Assembly (NCBI RefSeq): GCF_042652645.1
Contig: NZ_JBHSGU010000029.1
Coordinates: 124,001 to 188,000 of the forward strand
Origin: Glaciecola siphonariae
GTDB lineage: Bacteria > Pseudomonadota > Gammaproteobacteria > Enterobacterales > Alteromonadaceae
Direction of reading: 5' to 3'
DNA: 64,000 bases
Shown here: positions 27,727 to 37,164 of the stretch, piece by piece
Layout: each line of letters opens with the position of its first letter
Position numbering within the stretch: position 1 is the stretch's first letter
Notes under the pieces: model-generated
Database searches by the model: none
The model's input: the letters and a program-made list of their open reading frames with translations, nothing else
What the model was told of the DNA's origin: nothing
Made by a program: the position numbers and the translations under genes

Positions 27727-28950
27727 ATGTTTGCAGACTTAGAATTGGACGACGAACTTTGTCGTGCAGTTGCCGAAATGGGATTTACCCAAGCCACAAG
27801 CATACAAGCATTGGTGATACCCGACGCTATGGAAGGGCACGATATTCTTGCTAGTGCGCCCACCGGAACAGGTAAAACGGCTGCATTCTTACTGCCTATT
27901 TGTCAGTATTTGCTCGACAACCCTAAACGCACCGAAGGCAGTACACGCGCCCTCGTGCTAGTGCCTACTCGTGAGCTTGCCAATCAGGTGGGCGAGCAAG
28001 CGCGCGCCATTATGAAGTACACCGATTTAACCTGCGGCGTAATTACCGGCGGGATAAATTATGGCACCGACCGAGAAACCCTAGAGATGCGGCCTGATGT
28101 ACTCATTGCTACACCCGGACGTTTATTTGAGCATATCGAAAAAGAAACCTGCGACTGTCGCGACATCGAGTCATTAGTATTAGATGAAGCAGATCGCATG
28201 CTCGATATGGGCTTTTCTTCTATTGTTTATCAAATTGCTGGCGAAGCAAGATGGCGCAAGCAAAGCATGTTGTTCTCAGCGACGCTATCAAGCAGAGGTG
28301 TGCGTAACTTTGCTGCCGAACTTTTAACGGATCCTAAAGAATTCAATGCCACGCCTTCACGAAAAGAAAAAGCCAAAACCATTCAGTGGTATCACCTATG
28401 TGACGACCTAGCGCATAAAGAGGCATTGCTTGAGCATCACCTTAATCATTCGGTGGAGTCGTGCATCGTTTTTGTGAAAACACGAGAACGCCTTCATGCA
28501 TTAAAAGACAAACTCATGAACAAGTACCCGTTGGTGTATTTGCAAGGTGAAATGCCGCAAGACAAGCGCAACGCCGCTCTGGCAAAATTTAAATCGGGAG
28601 AAGCTAAAATATTGCTTTCAACCGACGTTGCAGCACGCGGTATTGATGTTCCTAATGTTAGCCACGTGATTAACTACGACATGCCACGCGGGGCCGACGT
28701 ATATCTGCATCGGATTGGCAGAACAGGTAGAGCAGGTGCTAAGGGCACAGCAATATCGCTCATTGAAGCGCACGATTTTATGTGGGTGGGCAAAGTTGAA
28801 CGTTACACCAAAGAGAGCTTTAAAGCCCGTGTGATTGAAGGCTTAAAGCCAAAAAACAAAGCGCCTTCGCTGGTAAAGAAGAAAAAACCTAAAAGCAAAG
28901 TTAAGCGTAAGAGTAAGCAATCGAGTCCTAAAAAGCGCAATAAGAAATGA
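27727..28950 (+). CDS. srmB: DEAD-box RNA helicase SrmB
   Basis: SrmB is an ATP-dependent RNA helicase that assists assembly of the large ribosomal subunit. The 407-residue product contains APTGTGKTAAF (motif I), VLVPTRELANQV (Ia), VLDEADRMLDMGF (II), SATL (III) and HRIGRTGRAG (VI). Its start, FADLELDDELCRAVAEMGF, and its lysine-rich tail (residues 380-407) are typical of SrmB among DEAD-box paralogues. It overlaps rdgB by an ATGA. Confidence 0.92.
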   Translation: MFADLELDDELCRAVAEMGFTQATSIQALVIPDAMEGHDILASAPTGTGKTAAFLLPICQYLLDNPKRTEGSTRALVLVPTRELANQVGEQARAIMKYTDLTCGVITGGINYGTDRETLEMRPDVLIATPGRLFEHIEKETCDCRDIESLVLDEADRMLDMGFSSIVYQIAGEARWRKQSMLFSATLSSRGVRNFAAELLTDPKEFNATPSRKEKAKTIQWYHLCDDLAHKEALLEHHLNHSVESCIVFVKTRERLHALKDKLMNKYPLVYLQGEMPQDKRNAALAKFKSGEAKILLSTDVAARGIDVPNVSHVINYDMPRGADVYLHRIGRTGRAGAKGTAISLIEAHDFMWVGKVERYTKESFKARVIEGLKPKNKAPSLVKKKKPKSKVKRKSKQSSPKKRNKK

Positions 28951-29555
28951 GTTTATCGTTAAGCATGCAGCAAATTGTTTTGGCTACCGGCAACAAAGGC
29001 AAGGTCGCTGAGTTTGACGCATTGTTTAAACAATACAAAATTCAAGTGTGTCCACAATCGGAGTTTTTAGTCAGTGACGTTGCTGAAACCGGCTCAACTT
29101 TTGTTGAAAACGCCATTATTAAAGCTCGCCACGCCTCGCGCCATACCAAACTACCGGCGATTGCCGATGACAGTGGTTTGGTCATCGACGCATTAAATGG
29201 TGCGCCGGGCATTTACAGCGCAAGGTACTGCGGACAACACGGCAACGACAAAGGAAATTACGAAAAAGTACTGCGTGAGCTCGCTGACGAGAGACGTCGA
29301 AGCGCGCGATTCTTATGTGTACTGGTATTTTTGCGTCACGCAAATGACCCCACGCCGCTTATTTGCCAAGGCGAGTGGGAAGGTCAAATCACTACTGCAC
29401 CATCGGGCGATGGCGGCTTTGGTTACGACCCAATTTTTTACCTTCCCGAGCATCAGTGCACCGCTGCCGAACTTGATAAGTCTATCAAAAATGCGCAGAG
29501 CCATCGCGGTAAAGCACTAAAGCGGCTTATGCACGATTTACAGCCCCTTTTGTGA
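28947..29555 (+). CDS. rdgB: dITP/XTP pyrophosphatase
   Basis: RdgB removes non-canonical purine nucleotides such as dITP, dHAPTP and XTP from the nucleotide pool. The product is 202 residues from the ATG at 28947, which overlaps the srmB stop as ATGA. A second ATG six codons in (28965) would give MQQIVLATGNKGKVAEF, the usual start of homologues, so the exact start is uncertain. Family motifs ADDSGLVIDAL and GFGYDPIFYLP are present. Confidence 0.95.
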   Translation: MSLSLSMQQIVLATGNKGKVAEFDALFKQYKIQVCPQSEFLVSDVAETGSTFVENAIIKARHASRHTKLPAIADDSGLVIDALNGAPGIYSARYCGQHGNDKGNYEKVLRELADERRRSARFLCVLVFLRHANDPTPLICQGEWEGQITTAPSGDGGFGYDPIFYLPEHQCTAAELDKSIKNAQSHRGKALKRLMHDLQPLL

Positions 29556-29609
29556 TAGTACTTGGTGAGCTAGCCTTTTATTATTTCTCTGAATAAGACC
29601 TCCAACACC

Positions 29610-30779
29610 ATGCCCACACAGTTGATGCAAAAAACGATACCGCTTTCGCTTTACGTGCATATACCGTGGTGCGTGCAAAAGTGCCCATACTGCGATTTTA
29701 ACTCGCATCAAATGAAAGGCGGCATACCTGAGAACGAGTATATCGGACACGTACTTGACGATTTAGAAAAAGACCTTCCCAGCATTACTCACCAAGGGCA
29801 GGTGCGAGAAGTATCGACCATTTTTATTGGCGGCGGCACACCGAGCTTGCTCAGTGTAGAGGGCATGCACAGATTAATGCAGGGCATTGCGCAACGTGTG
29901 CCGCTGGCAAAAAATGCCGAGGTAACCATGGAAGCAAATCCTGGCACAGTAGAAGCTGAACGCTTTGCCGGCTTTAAAGAAGCTGGGATAAATCGTATTT
30001 CCATTGGCGTACAAAGCTTTCAAACGGAGCACTTAAAACGTTTAGGTCGTATTCACGATGACCAGCAGGCGGTAACAGCAATAGAACTTGCCCGCACACT
30101 TAATTTGCGCTCATTTAATACCGATTTAATGCATGGTTTACCCGAGCAAAACTTAGATAACGCCTTGTCTGACCTACAAAGAAGTATTTCGCTCAACGCG
30201 CCTCACATCTCCTGGTATCAACTGACTATTGAGCCCAACACGCTTTTTTACTCAAAGCCACCTGAGCTGCCAGACGACGATGTTCTATGGGATATTCAGC
30301 AACGAGGACAGCAATTATTACAAGCAAACGCTTATGAGCAATATGAAATTTCGGCCTATAGCCTTGCAGGTCAACAATGTCAGCACAATCTTAACTATTG
30401 GCGCTTTGGTGACTATCTTGGAATAGGATGCGGGGCGCATGGGAAGGTTACCAACATGCACTCGGGTGTAATTACGCGCACTGAAAAAGTAAAACACCCA
30501 AAAGGCTATATGAATCTTTCAACACCTTATTTATATAAAACACATGCGGTGGCGAGAAACGAATTAGCCTTTGAGTTTTTCATGAATCGCTTTCGCTTAT
30601 TAGAGCCCTGTCCTAAAGAAGATTATGAGCGCCTAACAGGATATGGTTTAAGCGTGACAGAACAAGCTCAACTGACGGGCGCCGTAAATAAAGGCTTGTT
30701 AGATGAAACGCTGACCCACTGGCAGGTCAGCGAGCAAGGTAGGCGTTACCTTAACTCATTGTTGTCAGAGTTTGTGTAA
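29610..30779 (+). CDS. hemW: Radical SAM protein HemW
   Basis: HemW is a radical-SAM heme chaperone, often annotated as an oxygen-independent coproporphyrinogen oxidase-like protein. The 389-residue product has the cluster motif CVQKCPYCDF near residue 21, GGGTPSLLS near residue 74, and HNLNYW near residue 265, all typical of HemW. HemN-specific extra cysteines are missing. It follows rdgB by 54 bases and converges with a lipoprotein gene. Confidence 0.92.
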   Translation: MPTQLMQKTIPLSLYVHIPWCVQKCPYCDFNSHQMKGGIPENEYIGHVLDDLEKDLPSITHQGQVREVSTIFIGGGTPSLLSVEGMHRLMQGIAQRVPLAKNAEVTMEANPGTVEAERFAGFKEAGINRISIGVQSFQTEHLKRLGRIHDDQQAVTAIELARTLNLRSFNTDLMHGLPEQNLDNALSDLQRSISLNAPHISWYQLTIEPNTLFYSKPPELPDDDVLWDIQQRGQQLLQANAYEQYEISAYSLAGQQCQHNLNYWRFGDYLGIGCGAHGKVTNMHSGVITRTEKVKHPKGYMNLSTPYLYKTHAVARNELAFEFFMNRFRLLEPCPKEDYERLTGYGLSVTEQAQLTGAVNKGLLDETLTHWQVSEQGRRYLNSLLSEFV

Positions 30780-30787
30780 CGCGCTAA

Positions 30788-30818
30788 AAGCCCTAGCGGA
30801 TGGGCTGTAAGCCCTTTT
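30788..30818. terminator. Overlapping bidirectional terminator hairpins
   Basis: On the plus strand GGGCT-GTA-AGCCC (30802-30814) is followed by TTTTCT and can end hemW. On the minus strand AGCCC and GGGCT (pairing across 30788-30806) are followed by TTTTAG and can end the lipoprotein gene. The hairpins share sequence and overlap the lipoprotein 3' end. Confidence 0.65.
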
Positions 30819-31119
30819 CTCTATCACGCACTGCTTCAGATAAACTAAACCCGCCCTTTTTCCAATTTGATGCTTCGCGAGCCGAAAAATTCTTTTTAAT
30901 CCAGTCGTGAGCTTCATCCACTTCAAAGCCGTTACGTGTCCACATTTTAGACTCACGCGCATTAAGACCAATTTTGCTCCACTGCTGCGCTGATTTGGCG
31001 TCAAAACCCTCAGATTTCCAAGCAGTGATGTCAGATTCGCTCATACCTTTCCAGTTTGGCGCACTTGAACAGGCGGCTACAACAAGCGTTATCAATAATA
31101 AGCTGATGAGTTTTTTCAT
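30793..31119 (-). CDS. Small lipoprotein with five 13-residue tandem repeats
   Basis: I do not recognise a named family. The 108-residue product has a lipoprotein signal with lipobox VVAAC (Cys17). After it, Trp34, 47, 60, 73 and 86 mark five consecutive repeats of exactly 13 residues with the pattern W-x3-G/N-F/L-x3-E/S-A/S. Charged residues are frequent. An outer-membrane or periplasmic location is likely. It is convergent with hemW and shares a terminator region with it. Its role is unknown. Confidence 0.8.
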   Translation of the reverse strand: MKKLISLLLITLVVAACSSAPNWKGMSESDITAWKSEGFDAKSAQQWSKIGLNARESKMWTRNGFEVDEAHDWIKKNFSAREASNWKKGGFSLSEAVRDREKGLQPIR

Positions 31120-31380
31120 GTTTTATTCCTTTATGTTGTTAATTGATAATGTTTTTAAACGAGCTTGCAACCGATGAGATAGATGATAGCGTAGGTTTGA
31201 TGATCTCGCTAGATGTTAAGTATTTGCGTTTGGATTTGAGTCGAGTGGGCAATGTTATGCTAGACTTTTAGTCAAGCTAACACGTAACAATAACAATATT
31301 TCTCTCAACCTTATCTATCACATTAATCAATTATGATATTAATTGAACAATCAACGGTTCATTAGATGCCTAGAGGAAGC

Positions 31381-32007
31381 ATGAGCGTAGACAACGCTAA
31401 ACTAAATCAGCTAATCGCTTGTCATGACTGTGATTTACTGATTGAAATACCAGAAAAACTGGAGAATTTTCAGCACCTTGCTTGCCCACGCTGCGGGGAG
31501 ACGCAGTTTTCTGTTCAAAAAAGTCCAATCGATAAAACCTTGGCCCTATCGCTTAGTGCGCTCATGTTTCTGATAATATCGGTTAGCTTCCCGTTTATGA
31601 CCATTTCAAGCAAAGGCGTGGTAAATACTATCTCCTTGCTGCAAGCACCCAATGTATTGTTAGAAGATGGGTACTCCTTTATGGCCTTTATTGTCATTGC
31701 TTGCGTGATTGTTCTGCCCGGAATGTATCTTATTTGTTTGGTCGCCATGCTCGCCCCACTTTTAAAAGAACAATCAAGTAAGGCGTCGATGCTTTGCGCA
31801 AAAATTATCAGTACGCTGGTTCCTTGGATGATGGCGGACGTATTTGTACTGGGCGTGTTAGTTGCTCTGATAAAGCTCATGCATATGGTAGACATTCTCT
31901 TGGGCGTGGCGTTTTGGTCTTATATTGGTTTCACCGTCTTACTACTAAATTTAAGCAGCATTGTGACAAAACGTCAGCTTTGGTATTGGGTGACAAATGG
32001 CAGATAA
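31381..32007 (+). CDS. pqiA: PqiA-domain membrane protein, first half
   Basis: PqiA is the inner-membrane part of the PqiABC lipid-transport system. The 208-residue product has an N-terminal zinc-ribbon (CHDCDL, then CPRCGE) and four hydrophobic segments. E. coli PqiA is about twice as long and contains two such domains. Here the second domain is encoded by the next gene. The ATG at 31381 was chosen for AGAGGA six bases upstream. It overlaps the next gene by 11 bases. Confidence 0.88.
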   Translation: MSVDNAKLNQLIACHDCDLLIEIPEKLENFQHLACPRCGETQFSVQKSPIDKTLALSLSALMFLIISVSFPFMTISSKGVVNTISLLQAPNVLLEDGYSFMAFIVIACVIVLPGMYLICLVAMLAPLLKEQSSKASMLCAKIISTLVPWMMADVFVLGVLVALIKLMHMVDILLGVAFWSYIGFTVLLLNLSSIVTKRQLWYWVTNGR

Positions 32008-32665
32008 CAACACCGAGCATACCGCCGCCGATTACAATCTAGCAAATTGTTCGCGCTGCCTATCGCTCACGCCTATTGATGAGAACAACTGCAGAGTGTG
32101 CTCTCGGCGTTTACACTTGCGTCATCCAAACAGTTTGCAGCGAACATTAGCACTGGTCGTAACTGCGATGATACTTTACATTCCCGCAAATATGTATCCA
32201 ATCATGAGCACAACTCTGTTCGGACGCACAGAGCCCTCAACAATTTTAGGCGGCGTAATTCTATTTTTTGAGATGGGCTCGTACTTTGTAGCCAGCGTCA
32301 TATTTATTGCCAGTATTATTATTCCGATAGCTAAAATGTTGGCTATTATTTGGTTGTGTTACTGCGCAAAAAGTAATCATGATGTTCACCACCTAGAGCT
32401 CACGAGGCTTTATAAAATTACCGAATTTATTGGTAAATGGTCGATGATTGATGTATTTGTAGTAGCGATTTTGGTTGCGCTCGTGCAAATCACTGGCTTC
32501 ATGACAATTCACCCTGGATTGGCTGCGCAGGCGTTTGCGGGTGTCGTGATCCTAACTATGTTGTCTGCCCAACAACTTGACATTCGTCTTATATGGGACA
32601 ATGTTAAGCGCACACCAGAACTTACAAAAGATGGACTAAGTAGAGCAAACGTAAATGACGGATGA
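31997..32665 (+). CDS. pqiA: PqiA-domain membrane protein, second half
   Basis: The 222-residue product has its own zinc-ribbon (CSRCLS, then CRVCSRR) and four hydrophobic segments, including VVTAMILYIPANMYPIM, a typical PqiA signature. Together with the preceding gene it corresponds to one full-length two-domain PqiA. It overlaps the first half by 11 bases and pqiB by 11 bases, so translation of the three is coupled. Confidence 0.88.
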   Translation: MADNNTEHTAADYNLANCSRCLSLTPIDENNCRVCSRRLHLRHPNSLQRTLALVVTAMILYIPANMYPIMSTTLFGRTEPSTILGGVILFFEMGSYFVASVIFIASIIIPIAKMLAIIWLCYCAKSNHDVHHLELTRLYKITEFIGKWSMIDVFVVAILVALVQITGFMTIHPGLAAQAFAGVVILTMLSAQQLDIRLIWDNVKRTPELTKDGLSRANVNDG

Positions 32666-34271
32666 AGTTTCTAGCAAGCAAGCAGTAGTCACCCATAAAT
32701 CTCGCATATCAAGCATATGGATACTGCCCATAATAGCGGTGCTTGTGGGCATCGGTATGTTGTACAAAGAATGGCAGGACCAAGGCCAAACTATCACCAT
32801 TGCCTTTGAAAATGCCGAGGGCTTGGAGGTCAATAAAACCAAGGTTAAATATAAAAATGTCGACATTGGCATGCTCGACGGCATTGAGTTTAACGAAGAC
32901 GGCGACGGCATATTAGCGCAAGTTGTTATCGACCGTGAAATGACCCATTTCTTGCGCAGCGACAGTCAGTTTTGGGTGGTGCGCCCGCGGATCGGTTCGT
33001 CGGGTGTAAGCGGCATTGGTACCTTGCTTTCAGGCGCATTTATCACGCTAGAGAAAGGAAAAGATGAACAATTGAGTAATAGCTTTGTTGGCCTCGAATC
33101 TCCCCCGATTTCCTCACCAAACGACGAAGGTTTGAAAGTGAGCTTGGTCTCAAGCGGCGGAAAAGCCCTTCGGGAGGGCAATCCAGTCATGTACCGCGGG
33201 TTTGAGGTCGGTGCGATTGAGCTAGTTGATTTTGATGTTGATACCCGCGAAATCACTTATGAAGTGTTTATTAATGCCCCATTCCATAACTTGGTAACGA
33301 CTAACACATTTTTTTGGAACGCGGGAGGCTTTGAGTTCAGCACCAATGGTCAGGGTCTGGCCATTGATTTTGCATCCGTAGAAACATTTTTAGCCGGTGG
33401 TGTGCAATTTGATATTCCCGATGACCTTCCCCTAGGAGAAAGAATTACAGAAGCGGCCAGCTTTAAGCTGTATGAAAATAAACGTAGCGTCACCGAAGAA
33501 CGCGTATACGAGTATTTGGAATATGCAATTTTAGTCGAAGATTCAGTCGCTGGCGTGCAAGTGGGAACACCCGTTGAATATCGAGGTATTCGCGTCGGGC
33601 GCGTCGCAAAACCCTATTTAGGATTTCATCAAACTAATTTAATCGACCCAGATGAAGAGCGCATTCCCGTTATTATTCATATAGAGCCTCAACGTTTAGC
33701 GCAGGAAGAGGGGTATTCACTCGAATGGTTTGACCGGCAGTTTAAGCAATGGATAAAAACCGGCCTAGCCGCAAAAATTGAGAGCGCAAACTACCTTACC
33801 GGCGCGATGAAAATCAATCTTGATATGACCAATCCGGTGAGTAATGAGATTACATACTTCGGGCAATATATGGTCATTCCTATCAATGAAACAGGGTTTG
33901 CCGGCATATTAGACAAAACCGATGCGCTTCTTGCCAAGATAAACGCACTTGATATTGAGTCGGTGATTGTGTCGGTAAACGACGTGATGAGCTCAGCCGA
34001 AACGACGCTAGATTCGGCGAATGACGCTATCATATCTACGCAGTCAGTTATCCTTACCATGGAGCAAACGCTTCGTGAAGGGCAAAGTGTGATGAAAGGC
34101 TTGCAGCCTTCGTCGCCTATTTATCAGGAGCTCCAAGACAACTTGATAGAAATTCAGCGCACCTTAGATAGCCTTCAACCATTTATTGAAAAAATCAGTG
34201 CCCAACCTAATTCGCTTATATTCGGCGAACAGGCTCAGCCTGATCAAGAGCCCAAACGGAAAAATCCATAA
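32655..34271 (+). CDS. pqiB: PqiB-like MCE-domain intermembrane transport protein
   Basis: PqiB forms a periplasm-spanning lipid conduit from tandem MCE domains. The 538-residue product has one N-terminal membrane span (about residues 19-36) and three MCE-type repeats. They begin near ITIAFENAEGLEVNKTKV, LKVSLVSSGGKALREGNPV and YAILVEDSVAGVQVGTPV. A helical tail follows. This length and domain count match E. coli PqiB. It overlaps pqiC by one base. Confidence 0.93.
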   Translation: MTDEVSSKQAVVTHKSRISSIWILPIIAVLVGIGMLYKEWQDQGQTITIAFENAEGLEVNKTKVKYKNVDIGMLDGIEFNEDGDGILAQVVIDREMTHFLRSDSQFWVVRPRIGSSGVSGIGTLLSGAFITLEKGKDEQLSNSFVGLESPPISSPNDEGLKVSLVSSGGKALREGNPVMYRGFEVGAIELVDFDVDTREITYEVFINAPFHNLVTTNTFFWNAGGFEFSTNGQGLAIDFASVETFLAGGVQFDIPDDLPLGERITEAASFKLYENKRSVTEERVYEYLEYAILVEDSVAGVQVGTPVEYRGIRVGRVAKPYLGFHQTNLIDPDEERIPVIIHIEPQRLAQEEGYSLEWFDRQFKQWIKTGLAAKIESANYLTGAMKINLDMTNPVSNEITYFGQYMVIPINETGFAGILDKTDALLAKINALDIESVIVSVNDVMSSAETTLDSANDAIISTQSVILTMEQTLREGQSVMKGLQPSSPIYQELQDNLIEIQRTLDSLQPFIEKISAQPNSLIFGEQAQPDQEPKRKNP

Positions 34272-34840
34272 TGTTTATACGAATCTGTTTCATCATTTGC
34301 GTCTTCTCGTTAACCGCATGCAGCAGCTCAGGTCCCGGGCCTAAGGTTCAGTATTATTTACTCGATACAGCCAGCGATAGGTCTTTGACAACAGACGGTG
34401 CTTCGCAGCTTGCAGAGGTGCGCGTTGGCGCAGTTCCTGACTATCTGAATCAGAACGCGCTGATTATGATGGTAAGCGAGCACACGCTTGAAATAGCCCG
34501 CTATCATAAGTGGGCCGACCGACTCACCGACAGCATTGCGCGTGTCGTGGAATATGAGTACAACCAAGCATTGATAGTAAGCGAAGCGGACAGTGCGTGT
34601 GAGCAGTGCCGCAGCATCGTGCTGTTTATTGAACACTTTTACCCCACCGCAGACGGCGACGTATTCTTAACGGGTTTTTATCAATACAACAATGACCAAA
34701 GCGCTCCGATTAAGAAACGCTTTAATTTACAGGGTCGTATTCAAGGTGATGGATACAAAGCTGCGGTTGTTGAAATGCGTCAACTGTTGGTTGAACTCAG
34801 CGCACACATAGCACAAGAGCAAGGAATTACTCAGAGTTAA
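34271..34840 (+). CDS. pqiC: PqiC-like outer-membrane lipoprotein
   Basis: PqiC is a lipoprotein of the ABC-type auxiliary lipoprotein (DUF330) family that completes PqiABC at the outer membrane. The 189-residue product has a lipoprotein signal with lipobox LTAC (Cys17) and the family-like VQYYLLD start of the mature region. Its start codon overlaps the last base of the pqiB stop. Its last 14 bases overlap the convergent DUF1566 gene. Confidence 0.88.
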   Translation: MFIRICFIICVFSLTACSSSGPGPKVQYYLLDTASDRSLTTDGASQLAEVRVGAVPDYLNQNALIMMVSEHTLEIARYHKWADRLTDSIARVVEYEYNQALIVSEADSACEQCRSIVLFIEHFYPTADGDVFLTGFYQYNNDQSAPIKKRFNLQGRIQGDGYKAAVVEMRQLLVELSAHIAQEQGITQS

Positions 34841-35369
34841 GCCTCGTTCGCACTAAGCGCACATGAAGACTTCGGTCTTTGGCTTTAATCGAACTGGTGC
34901 CATTAAAAAATGCCATTGACCATGCGCGAGTGTCATCAATGATTGAGGGTGTTGATGTCCAAAAATCGTCAGGCGGCGTCTGCGGAAACAGCGCCTCGTT
35001 AACCGCAGGCCTTACGCAGGCTCGTTCTACGATAACACTTAATTCTTTTATATTTGGCATACGCCAACCGAGCGCTTGGGCAAACTCATATCCATAGCTT
35101 GCCTGCAGGGCGTCTTGCCAAGTATAGAGCGCGGCCTCGCCGGTGCACTCATCGTTTTCCCACGTTTGCCCTAGTGAGCAACGCATAAATACCAAGTTAG
35201 ATGGCCTGTGCAATATCTGACCGTCGCCGATTTCTAAATAAAGCTCTTCATCTGATGTAGCTGGAATGTCACCTACACACACCGATTCAGCTATTGCCAC
35301 ATTGCTCAATATTGCCAATAAGGCCCAACAGCCCACTAATATCAGCCGTTTAATCATGACTCCTCTCAT
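34827..35369 (-). CDS. Secreted DUF1566 (Lcl C-terminal-like) protein
   Basis: The 180-residue product has a signal peptide (IKRLILVGCWALLAILSNVAIA) and a DUF1566 domain. Its signature is seen in WRMPNIKELSVIVE and FWTSTP, with a C-terminal RLVRT. The domain is widespread in proteins of unknown function and resembles the C-terminal part of Legionella Lcl. The ATG at 35369 overlaps the stop of the upstream gene (ATGA) and has GGAGGAA seven bases before it. It probably forms a two-gene unit with the lipoprotein upstream, which has the same domain. Confidence 0.78.
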   Translation of the reverse strand: MRGVMIKRLILVGCWALLAILSNVAIAESVCVGDIPATSDEELYLEIGDGQILHRPSNLVFMRCSLGQTWENDECTGEAALYTWQDALQASYGYEFAQALGWRMPNIKELSVIVERACVRPAVNEALFPQTPPDDFWTSTPSIIDDTRAWSMAFFNGTSSIKAKDRSLHVRLVRTRLNSE

Positions 35370-37078
35370 AAGCTATTCCTCCCCGCACGCACTAGTCTTA
35401 CTCGATGTTCGCTAGATTTGCTCCAAAAATTATCGACACCGCTCGCAAAGTCTATTGCCCATGCATTACGCGCAATTTCCTCGTTTACCCCATCAGCACT
35501 GCTTTGGCGTGTCCAATACCACAGCGATGGCGAAGAGCCTGTATTTGGAAAATAAAACGTATCGATAAGCGGCGCACTGTCTTTGCCATAGTGCAAAATC
35601 GACTGCAATTCAGCGTGAGTGGGCAAACGCCAGTCAAAAAATCCGCAGCGACCTGCTTGGTTAACTTGTTCAACAAAGGCTTGTGTATTGCATTGGTCAC
35701 CGCTTAGCTCACACGACTCGCTTTGCGCGTTAATATCGCCCTCAAATCCACCGATTTCGCCCTCATCTTGATACCAAGTAAAGGTGCTGTTTGCGTTATG
35801 AATACTGCCTGCGTCGGTGTTTTTAATTTCCCATACTAAGCCAGTGATATTGTCTCTAACACAGCTGAACGGAAGACTTAGGTCGTCTACCGGATCGCCA
35901 TTGTCGTTGAGCCGAGTAAAATCAAAGCCATTTTCACCGCGCCCGGTTTTTTGCAGGCTGCCTGTGGTTTGCAGCCGGTCGTTGCCATATTGTGCATCTT
36001 GCCCGGGGTAATCAAAAGGATACGAGACCTGCATGTTTGACGCGCGAGCATATAATGCAAGCCCAGTATCGTTTATCCTTGCTCGCTGTGCTGGATTGAC
36101 GGTGTGTGTAAGCGTTTGTGACATTTGATTGTCTTTTGCATCGGTAGCGGTTAGCTCAAATGAAATGGCCGTAGGCTCAGACACCGCTGGCGCGATCGCC
36201 AAAGCCCTAACTTGCTCTGCAAACTGTAAATTCAAAAAGCGCGTAAAATCATGCTGCCATATACTGGTAAATGGAGCGTTGCCAGGTGCGTCACTCCCTA
36301 TCTCTGCATATAAGGGCAAATGCTCCCCAGAAAATACGCTTAAAGATTTGCTTACGCTTACGTGCGGCAATGTTCCCCGCTCACCTAAAAGCGTCAAAGA
36401 CATGCGCTCTGTTGCCTCACCGCCCTCTTGGTCTGTTACCGTCAACATAATGTCTACATCTAAGGGCTCTAAAAATGATGATGTAGAAAAGCGTAAGGTC
36501 TGCTGGTCAACCTGCACCCCATCTAACACGTTCAAGCCGGCAACTTGCTGCCATAAATATGCGGCAATATCGGCATCTTCTGTTTGTGGATCAGGGTCTG
36601 AACTCATCGCAGCGCTCAAAATCACGTCAACGCCCACCGGATATGAAAGCGGAGCATAGTTTTCAATGGTGTTGGCTGATATCACGGCGGTAGGAAGTTC
36701 ATTGATTGGATTTACAATGAGTGAAATGGTTTTGCTACCGCTTTTACCCTCTGAATCTGTAGCTACGAGGGTTAAGTTAAAGCTGGTTTCAACCGTTACC
36801 ACCGGCGCCATCACCGATGCGTCGGCCATAGTGGTATCTGGATGATCAATAACAACGGGCGCATTGGCTCGCCATTCATATGTATAGGTTCCGTTGCCGC
36901 CGCTTGCAGTGCCGCTTAACGGAGAACTTTCTTGTTCAAGCAACTGTAGGTCAGTACCGGCATTAACTAACACCGGGCGTGTTGTCGCTGCGTCGGGGCT
37001 ATCAGAGCCGCCACCGCCACAGGCAGATAAGGTCAAACATAACAATATTGTTAAGAAAATAGTGAGATATGTTCTCAT
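35366..37078 (-). CDS. Lipoprotein with Ig/cadherin-like repeats and DUF1566 domain
   Basis: The 570-residue product has a lipobox LSAC (Cys20) followed by GGGGSD. Residues 35-330 form beta-rich repeats resembling PKD/cadherin-like modules (for example GGNGTYTYEWRANAP and LVATDSEGKSGSKTISL). The C-terminal part (about 350-570) is a DUF1566 domain with WRLPTHAELQSILHYG and a final RLVRAG. It may be exposed at the cell surface. The downstream gene carries the same domain and is translationally coupled. Its function is unknown. Confidence 0.8.
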   Translation of the reverse strand: MRTYLTIFLTILLCLTLSACGGGGSDSPDAATTRPVLVNAGTDLQLLEQESSPLSGTASGGNGTYTYEWRANAPVVIDHPDTTMADASVMAPVVTVETSFNLTLVATDSEGKSGSKTISLIVNPINELPTAVISANTIENYAPLSYPVGVDVILSAAMSSDPDPQTEDADIAAYLWQQVAGLNVLDGVQVDQQTLRFSTSSFLEPLDVDIMLTVTDQEGGEATERMSLTLLGERGTLPHVSVSKSLSVFSGEHLPLYAEIGSDAPGNAPFTSIWQHDFTRFLNLQFAEQVRALAIAPAVSEPTAISFELTATDAKDNQMSQTLTHTVNPAQRARINDTGLALYARASNMQVSYPFDYPGQDAQYGNDRLQTTGSLQKTGRGENGFDFTRLNDNGDPVDDLSLPFSCVRDNITGLVWEIKNTDAGSIHNANSTFTWYQDEGEIGGFEGDINAQSESCELSGDQCNTQAFVEQVNQAGRCGFFDWRLPTHAELQSILHYGKDSAPLIDTFYFPNTGSSPSLWYWTRQSSADGVNEEIARNAWAIDFASGVDNFWSKSSEHRVRLVRAGRNSL

Positions 37079-37164
37079 GGGTACGCAAAATTATAGTCAA
37101 CTTACCATTGAATTAGCAAAAGGCAGACCAAGTTACCGCGTATACGGAGAATATAGCGAAGAAC

